Origin: Streptomyces canus
GTDB taxonomy: Bacteria; Actinomycetota; Actinomycetes; Streptomycetales; Streptomycetaceae
Assembly: GCF_001514145.1 (NCBI RefSeq)
Contig: NZ_KQ948672.1
Coordinates: 124,001 to 188,000, forward strand
DNA: 64,000 nucleotides
Direction: 5' to 3'
Below are positions 43,015-51,668 of the stretch, piece after piece. Both the position numbers and the translations under genes were made by a program. A model generated the notes under the pieces. That model worked only from the letters and a program-made list of their open reading frames with translations, did not search any database and was not told the origin of the DNA. Numbering within the stretch: the first letter of the stretch is position 1; the number at the start of each line of letters is the position of its first letter.

Positions 43015-45210
43015 ATGTCCCCTCTCGCCCGCTGGTGTCATAGGCACCGGCTCGCAGTCGTCCTGGTCTGGGTGGGTCTGTTGCTCGCCCTGGGAGCCGG
43101 GGTCGGCGCCGCCGGCAGCGCCTTCGGCAACAGCCCGACCTCACAGGACACCGACTCGGCCAAGGCCACGGCCCTGCTGCGGCAGGCCTCCGACAGCGCC
43201 GCGGGCAAGAGCGGCCGGGTGGTCTGGCAGCTGGACGGCGGCGAGGTCACCGAGCCCGCCGTCGAGAAGGCGATGACCGGCACGCTCAAGGGCATCGCCG
43301 ACGCGCCGGGCGTCGCCGTGGTGACCAGCCCCTACGCACCCGTCGGCAAGGGACAGATCAGCAAGGACGGCAGGACCGCCTACGCGACGGTCGCGTTCGA
43401 CCAGGACGTCTCGGACGCCCAGATCGACCACGTGAAGGAACTCGCCACCGAACCGGAGACGGGGAGCCTGCACATCGCCCTCAACGGGCAGGCGTTCACC
43501 GTCAACCCGGAGCCGAACGCGGTCGCCGACGCCATGGGCATGGTCCTCGCCTTCATCGTGCTGCTGTTCGTCTTCCGGGCGGTCTGGGTGGCGGCGCTGC
43601 CCATCATCACGGCCGTCATCGGCGTCGGCACCTCCGCGGTCACGGTGATGCTGCTCAGCCACGTCATCACACTCTCCGACACGACGCTGACCCTCGGCTC
43701 GCTGATCGGCCTGGGCGTGGGCATCGACTACGCGCTGTTCATCGTCAACCGGCACCGCGCCAACCTGATGGCCGGTATGAGCGTCGCCGAGTCGGTCGCC
43801 AAGTCCCTCAACACCTCAGGGCGGGCCGTGGTCTTCGCCGGGCTCACCGTCGTCGTCGCGCTGCTCGGCATGCTCACCCTGAACGTCGGCATCATCAACG
43901 GCATGGCGATCGGCGCCGCCGTCACCGTGGTGCTGACCGTCCTGGCGGCCATCACCCTGCTGCCTGCACTGCTCGGGATGATCGGTCCGCGCGTCCTCAG
44001 CCGCAAGGAGCGCCGCGAGATGGCCGGCCGGACACAGCCGCGCTCTTCGGGCCGCACCGGCGTGTGGGGCCGGTGGGCCGAGCGGGTGCAGGCCAGGCCC
44101 AGGACTCTGGGTCTCGTCGCCCTGGCCGTGTTGACGGCGCTCGCGTTCCCGACGCTCTCCCTGCGCCTCGGCGCGTCCGACGACGGCAACCTGCCCACGT
44201 CCTCGACGAACCGTCAGGCGTACGACATGATCGCCGACGGCTTCGGCCCCGGCTTCAACGGCCCGCTCGTCCTGGCCGTCCAGGCACCCACCGCCGCCGA
44301 CAAGGCAGCCGAGGCGAAGCTGGTCACCGCTCTCGGAAAGGTCGACGGTGTCACCAGTGCCAACGCCGCGCCCATGACGGACGGGCAGACCGTCGGAGTG
44401 GTCTCCGTCGTCCCGACGACCTCCCCGCAGTCCGAAGCCACCTCCGACCTGATCCACCACCTGCGTGACGACGTGATCCCCGAGGCCGAGCAGGGCACGT
44501 CGATGAAGGTCTACGTGGGCGGTGTCACCGCGAGCAACGACGACTTCGCGTCGGTGCTGATGAGCAAGCTTCCAATCTTCGTGCTGGTGATCGCCGCCCT
44601 CGGCTTCCTGCTGCTGACCATCGCCTTCCGCAGCCTGCTCATCCCGGCGGTCGGCGCGCTGCTGAACATCCTCAGCATCGGCGTCGCCTTCGGCGCGATC
44701 GTCGTGGTCTTCCAGTACGGCTTCGGTGCCGGACTGCTCGGACTCGGCGCCACGGGACCGATCGAGTCGTTCGTGCCGATCCTGGTCGTCGGCATCATGT
44801 TCGGCCTGTCCATGGACTACCAGGTCTTTCTGGTCAGCCGGATGCGCGAGGAATGGGCCCACACCGGTGACAGCCACCGGGCCGTGCGGGTCGGGCAGGC
44901 CGAGACCGGCAAGGTGATCGTGGTCGCCGCGACGATCATGGTGTGTGTCTTCGGTTCCTTTGTGTTCGGCGGCATGCGCGTCATCTCCGAGTTCGGCGTC
45001 AGCCTCGCCGTCGCCGTCGCCGTGGACGCCCTGCTGATCCGCATGGTCGTCGTGCCGGCGCTCATGCACCTGTGCGGACGGGCCAACTGGTGGCTGCCCC
45101 GCCGCCTGGGCCGCGCGCTGCCCAACGTGTCCGTGGAAGGCCCCGTCGAGGAGTTCGGGCACCCGCTGCACGCCGTGCGGGAGCCGGAGACCACCGGCCT
45201 GGCCCGCTGA
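43015..45210 (+). CDS. MMPL/RND family membrane transporter
   Basis: 731 residues. Actinobacterial MMPL proteins export lipids or drugs using the proton gradient. First helix LAVVLVWVGLLLALGAG, an outside domain (residues 45-165), a block of five helices with LIGLGVGIDYALFIVNRHR (the conserved GxGxDY motif), a second outside domain, and a second helix block with GIMFGLSMDYQVFLVSRMREEW (second GxxMDY motif). ATG at 43015 with GGAAAGG upstream. The operator cluster at 42886 suggests drug-inducible control. A 14-bp hairpin follows. The substrate is unknown. Confidence 0.93.
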   Translation: MSPLARWCHRHRLAVVLVWVGLLLALGAGVGAAGSAFGNSPTSQDTDSAKATALLRQASDSAAGKSGRVVWQLDGGEVTEPAVEKAMTGTLKGIADAPGVAVVTSPYAPVGKGQISKDGRTAYATVAFDQDVSDAQIDHVKELATEPETGSLHIALNGQAFTVNPEPNAVADAMGMVLAFIVLLFVFRAVWVAALPIITAVIGVGTSAVTVMLLSHVITLSDTTLTLGSLIGLGVGIDYALFIVNRHRANLMAGMSVAESVAKSLNTSGRAVVFAGLTVVVALLGMLTLNVGIINGMAIGAAVTVVLTVLAAITLLPALLGMIGPRVLSRKERREMAGRTQPRSSGRTGVWGRWAERVQARPRTLGLVALAVLTALAFPTLSLRLGASDDGNLPTSSTNRQAYDMIADGFGPGFNGPLVLAVQAPTAADKAAEAKLVTALGKVDGVTSANAAPMTDGQTVGVVSVVPTTSPQSEATSDLIHHLRDDVIPEAEQGTSMKVYVGGVTASNDDFASVLMSKLPIFVLVIAALGFLLLTIAFRSLLIPAVGALLNILSIGVAFGAIVVVFQYGFGAGLLGLGATGPIESFVPILVVGIMFGLSMDYQVFLVSRMREEWAHTGDSHRAVRVGQAETGKVIVVAATIMVCVFGSFVFGGMRVISEFGVSLAVAVAVDALLIRMVVVPALMHLCGRANWWLPRRLGRALPNVSVEGPVEEFGHPLHAVREPETTGLAR

Positions 45211-45240
45211 CCGTCAGCACGACGGACCGACATCGCACAT

Positions 45241-45280
45241 CGGCCGGTGGAAGGGTGCTGACCTCGCCTTCCACCGGCCG
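45241..45280 (+). terminator. Hairpin terminator after the MMPL gene
   Basis: Perfect 14-base arms (45241-45254 and 45267-45280), 12-base loop, 30 bases after the stop and 20 bases before the histidine kinase start. Confidence 0.8.
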
Positions 45281-45300
45281 GCGCTGCTTAGAGTGAGGGA

Positions 45301-46491
45301 ATGGAACTGCCCATGGTGTGGCGACAGTGGCTGGCCCGTCATGACCGCATCACAGACGCTCTGCCCGCGGTGCCTCTGGTCGTGATTGCCGCGGCGGCGA
45401 CCGCCGTCGGTCAGGACGGCTGGCAGGAGCCTCGGTGGCATGAGGTCGCATGGACAGCACTGTCATGCGTGCCCTTGGCCTTCCGGAGCCGCTGGCCACT
45501 GGCGGTCGCCCTGTTCACGGTGGCGGGCGACCTCACGCTGATGGCCGTCGCCTCGCACATCGCGCCGACCCCGGTGGCGAGCCTGGTCGCCCTGTACACC
45601 CTCGCTCTCCTCGGCAGCCGGCGCACCGCGTGGACGGTCGGGACAGCGGCGGCCGTGGCGATCACCGGTGTGTACGCCGCCACCCACGGAGAGTCCGTGG
45701 TGGCGGGGGCCAGTCTGCTGCGGTTGGACTTCGCGATCGGAGCCACCACGCTGGGCCGCGCCGTCCGCAGCCGCCGTGAGAACCTCGCGGCGGCCAGGGC
45801 ACGGGTGGAGCGTGCCGAGCGCATGCAGGAAGTGGAGGCCCGGCGCCGGGTCACCGAGGAACGCGTGCGCATCGCGCGCGATCCGCACGACGTCGTCGCC
45901 CACCACATCACCCTGGTCAACGCCCAGGCCGGTGTGGCGCACCATCTCATGCGCGCCAACCCCGACCAGGCCTACGAGGCGCTCGCCCACATCAAGGACA
46001 ACAGCCGCGCCGCGCTCGACGAACTGCGCGCCACCGTCGGCCTGTTGCGCCAGCCCGACGACGCGCCGGACTCGCGGGCCCCCATCCCACGCCTGGCCGA
46101 TCTCGACAGCCTCGTGGGCGGGTTCCGGGCGAGCGGGCTCCCCGTGTGCGTGTCCCGGACCGGGGATCCTTCGCCGCTGGCGCCGGCCACCGAGCTGACC
46201 GCCTACCGGATCATCCAGGAAGCCCTCACCAACACCCACAAGCACGCCTCGGCCACCCGGAGCGAGATCATCCTCGCCTACGGCGTGCACGCGCTCAGGG
46301 TCACCGTGACGGACGACGGGCGCCCCGGCGCGCCCAAGGGCGCGGGCACCGGTCACGGTCTGATCGGCATGCGCGAACGGGCCGTCGCCATCGGCGGTAC
46401 CGTCACCGCCGGACCCCGGCCGGAGGGCGGCTTCCAGGTCGTCGCCGAACTGCCCCTCTCGCTCGCCCCCACCCTGTCTGACGCCCCGTGA
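45301..46491 (+). CDS. Sensor histidine kinase, NarL/DesK type
   Basis: 396 residues. The N-terminal half has about four to five membrane helices (residues 15-150: LPAVPLVVIAAAATAV, LVALYTLALLG, TAWTVGTAAAVAITGVY). Dimerisation/phosphoacceptor: RIARDPHDVVAHHITLVNAQ, with phosphoacceptor His196. ATPase end: YRIIQEALTNTHKHA (N box) and GAGTGHGLIGMRERA (G box). The residue before the active His is Pro195, where the family almost always has Leu (RDLHD); this might weaken or alter activity. The response regulator follows 13 bases later. GTGAGGGA precedes the ATG; ATG at 45313 is the alternative. The signal is unknown. Confidence 0.92.
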   Translation: MELPMVWRQWLARHDRITDALPAVPLVVIAAAATAVGQDGWQEPRWHEVAWTALSCVPLAFRSRWPLAVALFTVAGDLTLMAVASHIAPTPVASLVALYTLALLGSRRTAWTVGTAAAVAITGVYAATHGESVVAGASLLRLDFAIGATTLGRAVRSRRENLAAARARVERAERMQEVEARRRVTEERVRIARDPHDVVAHHITLVNAQAGVAHHLMRANPDQAYEALAHIKDNSRAALDELRATVGLLRQPDDAPDSRAPIPRLADLDSLVGGFRASGLPVCVSRTGDPSPLAPATELTAYRIIQEALTNTHKHASATRSEIILAYGVHALRVTVTDDGRPGAPKGAGTGHGLIGMRERAVAIGGTVTAGPRPEGGFQVVAELPLSLAPTLSDAP

Positions 46492-46504
46492 GGAAAGGCC
46501 ACTC

Positions 46505-47182
46505 ATGCCCATTCGCGTCCTTCTCGCCGACGACCAGGCCCTGCTCCGCGGCACCTTCCGGCTGCTCATCGGCGCCCAGCCGGACATGGAGGTCGTCGCT
46601 GAGGCCTCCAACGGGCGGGAGGCGGCGCAACTGGCCCGGACCGAGCGCGCCGATGTCGTGGTCATGGACATCCGGATGCCCGAAGTCGACGGTATCGAGG
46701 CGACCCGGCTGATCGCCCAGGACGAGGACCTGGCCGGGGTGAAGGTCCTCGTCCTGACCACCTTCGAGGAGGACGACCTGGTCATCGAGTCCCTGCGGGC
46801 CGGCGCGAGCGGCTTCCTGGGCAAGGGGGTCGAACCGGCGCAACTGCTCGACGCCGTCCGCCTGGTGGCCGCCGGCGAGGCGCTGCTCTCCCCCACCGCC
46901 ACAAAGGGCCTCATCTCCCGTGTCCTCACCCAGCCCTCCCACGGCGACCTCGTCGACGCCGCTCGCCTGGCCACCCTGACCCCCCGGGAAAGGGAGGTGC
47001 TGACGCTGGTGGGCTCCGGCCTGGCCAACGACGAGATCGCCGAACGCCTCTTCGTCACGCCCGTCACCGTCAAGACCCACGCCAACCGGGCCATGGCCAA
47101 ACTCGGCGCCCGCGACCGGGCCCAACTGGTCGTCATCGCCTACGAGACCGGCCTGGTACGCGCAGGGGAACGGCGCGGCTGA
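46505..47182 (+). CDS. Response regulator, NarL/LuxR type
   Basis: 225 residues. Receiver domain with acidic pocket Asp9/Asp10, phosphorylation site Asp55 (VVMDIRMPE), Thr in VLTTFEE and Lys in GFLGKGV. C-terminal LuxR helix-turn-helix from about residue 160: LTPREREVLTLVGSGLANDE then VTVKTHANRAMAKLG. AGGAAAGG precedes the ATG. It pairs with the kinase directly upstream. Targets may include the MMPL exporter, but no shared site is visible. Confidence 0.95.
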   Translation: MPIRVLLADDQALLRGTFRLLIGAQPDMEVVAEASNGREAAQLARTERADVVVMDIRMPEVDGIEATRLIAQDEDLAGVKVLVLTTFEEDDLVIESLRAGASGFLGKGVEPAQLLDAVRLVAAGEALLSPTATKGLISRVLTQPSHGDLVDAARLATLTPREREVLTLVGSGLANDEIAERLFVTPVTVKTHANRAMAKLGARDRAQLVVIAYETGLVRAGERRG

Positions 47183-47185
47183 GGC

Positions 47186-47205
47186 CCGCCGGCCGTGGCC
47201 GGCGG
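47186..47205 (+). terminator. Palindromic hairpin after the response regulator
   Basis: CCGCCGGCC (47186-47194) and GGCCGGCGG (47197-47205) directly after the stop. A possible terminator; the loop is very tight. Confidence 0.5.
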
Positions 47206-47229
47206 TTCGGTGGGCCGCCCGGCCGCCGG

Positions 47230-47595
47230 TCAGCCTTCCTTCCGCTGCGCGGCCACGAGCGCCGCCGCGGCCTTCCTGCGGTAGACGGCGAGTTTCTCGG
47301 CCGGGGCGACGACCTGATGGCTGCGGGGCCTGACGGACACGTCGTGGTCCCCCGCGGCCCTGCGCAGAGCCCCCACGGTGGCCTGGTCTCAGGGCACATG
47401 GGCGAACGGGTCGAGGGAGTACCAGCGCATCGCGTTCTCGTGCGTCATCTTGTTGATGTCGTTGTCCGGAACGGCGTTCGCGGTCAGCACCTCATGGAGT
47501 TCCTCCGGGGCGTCGGGCCACTCGGGTCGCTGATGAAGCAAGTCAGGAAGCGCTCGCGAAGGATCTCCGCCGGACGATGCCGTTTTAGCGCTGAC
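47230..47595 (-). pseudogene. Amidohydrolase family 2 (ACMSD-like), decayed
   Basis: Leftward remains of a metal-dependent TIM-barrel hydrolase. One frame reads EILRERFLTCFISDPSG, a conserved segment of the family; the frame then shifts and an internal stretch (where DYPH would lie) is missing; next come WPDAPEELHEVL and INKMTHENAMRWYSLDPFAH. An in-frame TGA follows at 47389-47391, after which the same frame continues to a natural-looking end (AVYRRKAAAALVAAQRKEG, stop 47230-47232). The N-terminal two thirds are absent. It cannot be active. Confidence 0.72.
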
Positions 47596-48132
47596 CGACC
47601 AAGATCCGGCCCATACCCGGACCAGCCGTCCGCGGCTTACGGCGATCGGAGCTGTTTTCGCTGGTGAAACTGTATCTGAGCCGTGTACCACCAGCGGACG
47701 AAGAACCTGCTGGTACCGCTCAGCCGCCTCTGCGGCTTTCTTCGAGAAGCGCCCTACGGCAATCGCGCAGTCTTGTCATCTCCCTACAACGTCACGCGGA
47801 GAATGCCTCGCGCCTCGGTCCAGGCGAGACCGCCCTCAGTCCCAAAGTCAGCGTCAGTCCGGCCCACACTGAACCCGCAAACACCACCGGACTCGACGGA
47901 GCTGCGAAAAGAGCACCCTAGCGACAGCTGACTAGGCGTCAGAAGAGTCAGCATCAGGTCAGCAAACGTCCTGCCACAGCCACCCGCAGACAGCCACACC
48001 GTGGAATCGTCCGCCACCCGAAACCACTCCCGACACCCGTTTTGCCGCGCTCCCGCCAGCGACCCAAGAGCAGGAAGCAGGGCCCGACCGCTTCCCGCTC
48101 GTCATCCACGTGACTTCAGGCATTTCTGCAGT
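47596..48132. other. Intergenic stretch with small repeats, no gene
   Basis: Less GC-rich than its surroundings. It contains a small terminator-like hairpin (47722-47740) and three GTCAG words at 47938, 47947 and 47958, the first forming an inverted repeat with CTGAC at 47928. No coding feature found on either strand. It lies between the amidohydrolase relic and the end of the pirin gene. Confidence 0.4.
47722..47740 (+). terminator. Terminator-like hairpin with T-rich tail in a gene-free stretch
   Basis: AGCCGC-CTCT-GCGGCT (47722-47737) followed by TTCTT. It may be the terminator of a gene now lost. Confidence 0.4.
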
Positions 48133-49098
48133 TCAGCGCACCCTTCCCCGCGGTTTCAACGGCACCGGCGGCAGTTCCGGTGCAGGCAGTGGCGCCCCGT
48201 CGTACCCCTTCACCTCGCCGAACCGGGAGCCTTCCATCCAGTCCTGACGGGCCTGTACGATCTCTTCCTGAGATCGCCCGATCCAGTTCCAGAACATGAC
48301 GAGCTCCTCCTCGAACGGCTCGCCGCCCAGGAGCATCAGGCCCGCGTCCGACTCGGCGCGCAGCGGGAGTTCGGTGCGGCCGCAGCCGAGGTAGAGCATC
48401 GAGCCGGGCAGGAGCGGCACCCCGTCCACGTGGGCCTCGCCGGACATGGACAGGACGGCGTACTCGAAGTCCGGTACCAGGGGCAGGCGTACGTCCGCGC
48501 CGCGGGCGAGGGCCAGGTCGGCGCCGACGATGGGGGTGTACGCCGTTCCAGGTGAGCGTGCGCCGTCGAGGTCGCCCAGGATGAGTGTTGCCGTCAGGCC
48601 GGGTGCCGTGATCTGCGGCAGCTCGGCGTGGTGCTCGAAGCGCGGGTCGGTGTGGCGGTGGCCGTCCGGCAGGGCGACCCAGAGCTGGGCGCCGTGCAGG
48701 AAGCGGGCGTGCGACTTGGGGCTCTCCTCGGAGTGGCTGATCGCGCGGCCGGAGGTCATCAGGCCCAGCTCACGGGGGCGGATGGTCTGGAGGCTGCCGG
48801 TGGAGTCGCGGTGCAGCACCTCACCCTCGTGCAGCCAGCTCACCGTCTGCAGGCCCATGTGCGGGTGCGGGGGCACCTGCATGCCGGGCTCGTCGGCGAT
48901 GTCGTCGGGGCCGTAGTGATCGACGAAACACCAGGCGCCGACCATGCGGCGGCCCAGGTTGGGAAGAAGCCGTCGTACCTCACTGGACTCGCCGAGCTTG
49001 ACGCGCCGAGGGCTGAGGAGTTCGCGCACGGGTTCCGCCACCACGAAGCCGCGGCCGCCGCACAGGGCGGGAACCGGCTCGCGATCAAGATTGCTCAT
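48133..49098 (-). CDS. Pirin family protein
   Basis: 321 residues, bicupin. Metal motif VPPHPHMGLQTVSWLHEGEV (residues about 78-97; the H.H...E..H-type ligands of pirins), SEESPKSHARFLHG, and the C-terminal cupin LGGEPFEEELVMFWNW. Pirins act as quercetinase-like dioxygenases or as iron-dependent regulators; which applies is unknown. ATG at 49098 is chosen; an upstream start would add nine residues running into the promoter. It is divergent from the MarR gene at 49191, with a 92-base shared promoter region, so the MarR protein likely controls it. Confidence 0.92.
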   Translation of the reverse strand: MSNLDREPVPALCGGRGFVVAEPVRELLSPRRVKLGESSEVRRLLPNLGRRMVGAWCFVDHYGPDDIADEPGMQVPPHPHMGLQTVSWLHEGEVLHRDSTGSLQTIRPRELGLMTSGRAISHSEESPKSHARFLHGAQLWVALPDGHRHTDPRFEHHAELPQITAPGLTATLILGDLDGARSPGTAYTPIVGADLALARGADVRLPLVPDFEYAVLSMSGEAHVDGVPLLPGSMLYLGCGRTELPLRAESDAGLMLLGGEPFEEELVMFWNWIGRSQEEIVQARQDWMEGSRFGEVKGYDGAPLPAPELPPVPLKPRGRVR

Positions 49099-49150
49099 GG
49101 CGCCCAACCTAGACCCGTGAGGCAATTCCCGTCAGGCGCCCTGCCCAAAA

Positions 49151-49180
49151 ATAGTAGCCATGGATATAGTAGCCATGTAC
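49151..49180. promoter_or_regulatory. Direct-repeat operator and -10 between pirin and MarR genes
   Basis: The 12-mer ATAGTAGCCATG occurs twice exactly (49151-49162 and 49166-49177), 15 bases apart. TATAGT at 49165-49170 is a good -10 for the MarR gene; the second repeat also forms AGTA-N5-TACT. It likely binds MarR to control both genes. Confidence 0.65.
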
Positions 49181-49190
49181 TGTATCGAGC

Positions 49191-49673
49191 ATGAGTACGA
49201 CTTCCGAGGGCGCAACGCCCGGTTTCCTGGTCTGGCGACTGTCGATGAAGTGGCGGGTCGCGGTCGACCGCGCGATGGCGCCGCTCGGCCTGACCCATGC
49301 CCAGTACTCGCTGGTGGCGTCGCTGTACGGCATGCAGCGCGGCGGCGAACGCCCGAGCCAGCGACGCCTCGCCGACCAGACCGGCCTCGAACCGCTCTAC
49401 GTCTCCAAGCTGGCGCGCTCCCTGGAGAGCGCCGGGCTTCTGGAACGCACCCGGGACCCCCGCGACCCGCGCGCGGTGCAACTGGCGCTGACCGAGGAGG
49501 GCCGTGAGCGGACCCTGCGGGCCATCAAGGTCGTCCAGGGGCTCCTGGAGCAACTGCTGGCACCTCTCGGAGGCCTGGACAGCGCGCGCACGCGGGAGTT
49601 CAAGCGCGAGCTGGCGATTTTGCTCGACGCACCTCTCGACCCGACGAACGAGAACCTCGAGGAGCAGTCATGA
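49191..49673 (+). CDS. MarR family regulator
   Basis: 160 residues. Winged helix: LTHAQYSLVASLYGM, then RPSQRRLADQTGLEPLYVSK (recognition helix, residues about 56-75) and the wing RTRDPRDPRAVQLALTEEG. Divergent from the pirin gene, with a repeated operator in between. Its stop overlaps the start of the next MarR-like gene (ATGA), so both are co-translated. Typical ligands are phenolics or oxidants, sensed by family members; none can be assigned here. Confidence 0.93.
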   Translation: MSTTSEGATPGFLVWRLSMKWRVAVDRAMAPLGLTHAQYSLVASLYGMQRGGERPSQRRLADQTGLEPLYVSKLARSLESAGLLERTRDPRDPRAVQLALTEEGRERTLRAIKVVQGLLEQLLAPLGGLDSARTREFKRELAILLDAPLDPTNENLEEQS

Positions 49674-50116
49674 CCACCACCACTCCCGTCCTCAACCCCC
49701 GCGTCATAGCCCTGGCCCACTACGCCGCCCGTGCACTTCTCGAGAACGTCCTGGCCCGCCACGGCGCGACCTTCCAGCAGTCCGTCACCCTGCGGCTCGC
49801 CGCCGTCGCGGAGGGCCCGGTCGAGCGTGACCGCATCGTCGAGGACCTCGTCGGCGCGCTGAAGATCGACATGCCGGAGGCGCACTCCGTGGTCGGCGAG
49901 CTGATCTCCGCGGGACTGCTGGCTTCCCATGAGCCGTCCCAGGTGCGGATCACGGACACCGGGCGGGCGCTGTTCGAGACGACGTCCGCCGAGACCGCCC
50001 CCCTCACCGCCCGGGTCTACGCCGGCATCCCCGCGGAGGACCTCGCGGTCGCCGGCCGCGTACTGAGCCTCATCACCGAGCGGGCCGACGAGGAGCTCGC
50101 CGCCCTGAACAAGTAG
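49670..50116 (+). CDS. Small MarR-like winged-helix protein
   Basis: 148 residues. Pattern as in MarR: ALLENVLARHGATFQQSVTL, GPVERDRIVEDLVGALKI, EAHSVVGELISAGLLA and a short wing VRITDTGRALFE. It overlaps the preceding MarR gene by 4 bases. In place of the usual basic recognition helix it has DMPEAHSVVGEL, which is acidic. It may not bind DNA itself but form a heterodimer with the first MarR (inference). It is convergent with the PepSY gene. Confidence 0.8.
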   Translation: MTTTTPVLNPRVIALAHYAARALLENVLARHGATFQQSVTLRLAAVAEGPVERDRIVEDLVGALKIDMPEAHSVVGELISAGLLASHEPSQVRITDTGRALFETTSAETAPLTARVYAGIPAEDLAVAGRVLSLITERADEELAALNK

Positions 50117-50134
50117 GGGAACGTCCCGTACGTC

Positions 50135-51532
50135 TCAGGATGCCGCCACGCCCTTCCTGCCCCGCCGATGGGCGACCTCGCCGAGGATCACGTCGGCGAC
50201 GATGAAGCCGGCCAGCGGTATGCCGAGCAGCGGCACGAAGTAGCCGAGGACGGCGACGACCACCACGCCGGGCACCAGGATCTGCGGCGGGACCTGCTGC
50301 CAGGCGCCGCGCGGGATCGGCCGGCCGAAGGCGGAGCCGCGGCCGCGCTGCCACCACATGCGGTAGCCCCACACGATCAGCAGGACCAGCGACAGCGCCA
50401 GGAGCATCAGGGCGATCTGGTTGACCAGCCCGAAGAGAACTCCGGTGTGCAGATCGATGCCCCAGCGGGTCAGCTTGGCGAGCAGCGGGTAGTCGGCGAA
50501 CCGCAGCACGTCGGTGACCTCGCCGGTGGTCGGGTCGACGGCGACCGCGTCCTGCTTCTCGGGCCAGCTGCGCTGCACCTGCCGTACGACATAGGCCGAC
50601 GACTCGTCGGCGGGCGGGACCATCTCGACGGGGTCTCCGAGCCCCTCGGCGCGGGCGGCGGCCAGCACCTTGTCGAGGCCGACGCCGTGCTCGGCGCCTC
50701 CGGCCGAGGTGGACGCCCCGTGGCCCGCGTGGTCGCCGCCCGCGGCCGCGGAGACCGAGGGCGTGGACTGGCCGAGGGAGGTGCGGAGTTCGTCGATGTT
50801 GGCGCCGGCATACGTCGACCATGTCAGTCCGGTCGCCGACAGGAAGATGAAGCCGGCCGCGGCCCAGACGCCGACGCTGCCGTGCAGTCCGAGAGTGCGG
50901 CGCCGCCCGCTGGTACCGCGGACCTTGCGCAGGGCGCGGCGGCGGGAGAACCACAGCGCGATGCCGCCACCCGCGATCACCCACAGCCAGCTGGCGGCGA
51001 ACTCGCTGTAGAGGCGGCCGTTCTCGCCGAGGTGGAGGTCGCGGTGGAACTCGTCGATCCAGGTGCGCAGCGGCAGCGCGCCGGTGGAACCGTACTGCTC
51101 GAGCGCGCCGCGGACCTTGCCGGTGTACGGGTCGACGAACACGGCGAGGGTGTGGTTCGGGTCGACTCCCTTCACCCCGGACAGCAGCACCCTGGTCGTC
51201 GCGTCGTCCTCGGGAGAAGGACGTACGGCCGAGACGGTGCCCTCGGGGTGGGCCTTGCGGGCGGCGGCCACCTGCTCGGAGATGGGCAGCTTGCTGTCGC
51301 CGACGGCGGCGACGGTCATCTGGTCCCGGTAGACGATCTTCTCGGCCTGGAAGGCACCGGCGTACAGAAAGCCGGTGACGGCGGCGATGAGGAGGAAGGG
51401 CGCGACGAACACGCCGGCGTAGAAGTGCAGGCGCAGCACGAGCGGGCGCAGCGGGGCCCATCTGCTGGGGACCGGCGCGGAGGCGGCCGGTTGGGGTACC
51501 TCGTCGGTGGTCGTCGAGGGGGCGAGGGACAT
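50135..51532 (-). CDS. PepSY-associated membrane protein
   Basis: 465 residues. About four membrane helices: FYAGVFVAPFLLIAAVTGFL near residue 40, WLWVIAGGGIALWF, VGVWAAAGFIFLSATGLTW, a helix near LVNQIALMLLALSLVLLIV, and a last pair. Large outside loops carry PepSY domains (residues 70-130; KVLAAARAEGLGDPV). His-rich DHAGHGAS lies in the second loop. Relatives are linked to iron-siderophore reduction or to peptidase inhibition; the conserved His in the helices (RLHFYAG, HRDLHLGE, LHTGVLFG) could hold heme (inference). It shares a promoter region with the deformylase gene. Confidence 0.88.
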   Translation of the reverse strand: MSLAPSTTTDEVPQPAASAPVPSRWAPLRPLVLRLHFYAGVFVAPFLLIAAVTGFLYAGAFQAEKIVYRDQMTVAAVGDSKLPISEQVAAARKAHPEGTVSAVRPSPEDDATTRVLLSGVKGVDPNHTLAVFVDPYTGKVRGALEQYGSTGALPLRTWIDEFHRDLHLGENGRLYSEFAASWLWVIAGGGIALWFSRRRALRKVRGTSGRRRTLGLHGSVGVWAAAGFIFLSATGLTWSTYAGANIDELRTSLGQSTPSVSAAAGGDHAGHGASTSAGGAEHGVGLDKVLAAARAEGLGDPVEMVPPADESSAYVVRQVQRSWPEKQDAVAVDPTTGEVTDVLRFADYPLLAKLTRWGIDLHTGVLFGLVNQIALMLLALSLVLLIVWGYRMWWQRGRGSAFGRPIPRGAWQQVPPQILVPGVVVVAVLGYFVPLLGIPLAGFIVADVILGEVAHRRGRKGVAAS

Positions 51533-51668
51533 CGGCGGCTTCTCCGAGGGCTGGGGACGGTAGCGGTCCAGTAGTCGGAGGAAGAGGGCATCGAGTTCCC
51601 GGCACCTGAAGTGACCCGCATCACACGGGAAGCACGCGGCTCGCTCGGTGCCATGGCATCCTGGCGCG

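Noticed and set aside
47664..47931. Short plus frames (about 85 codons) after the amidohydrolase relic
   Set aside because: Two frames equally open, neither with GC third-position bias or motif.
47784..48017. 77-codon minus frame upstream in the same gap
   Set aside because: Codon use unlike Streptomyces genes and no family pattern.
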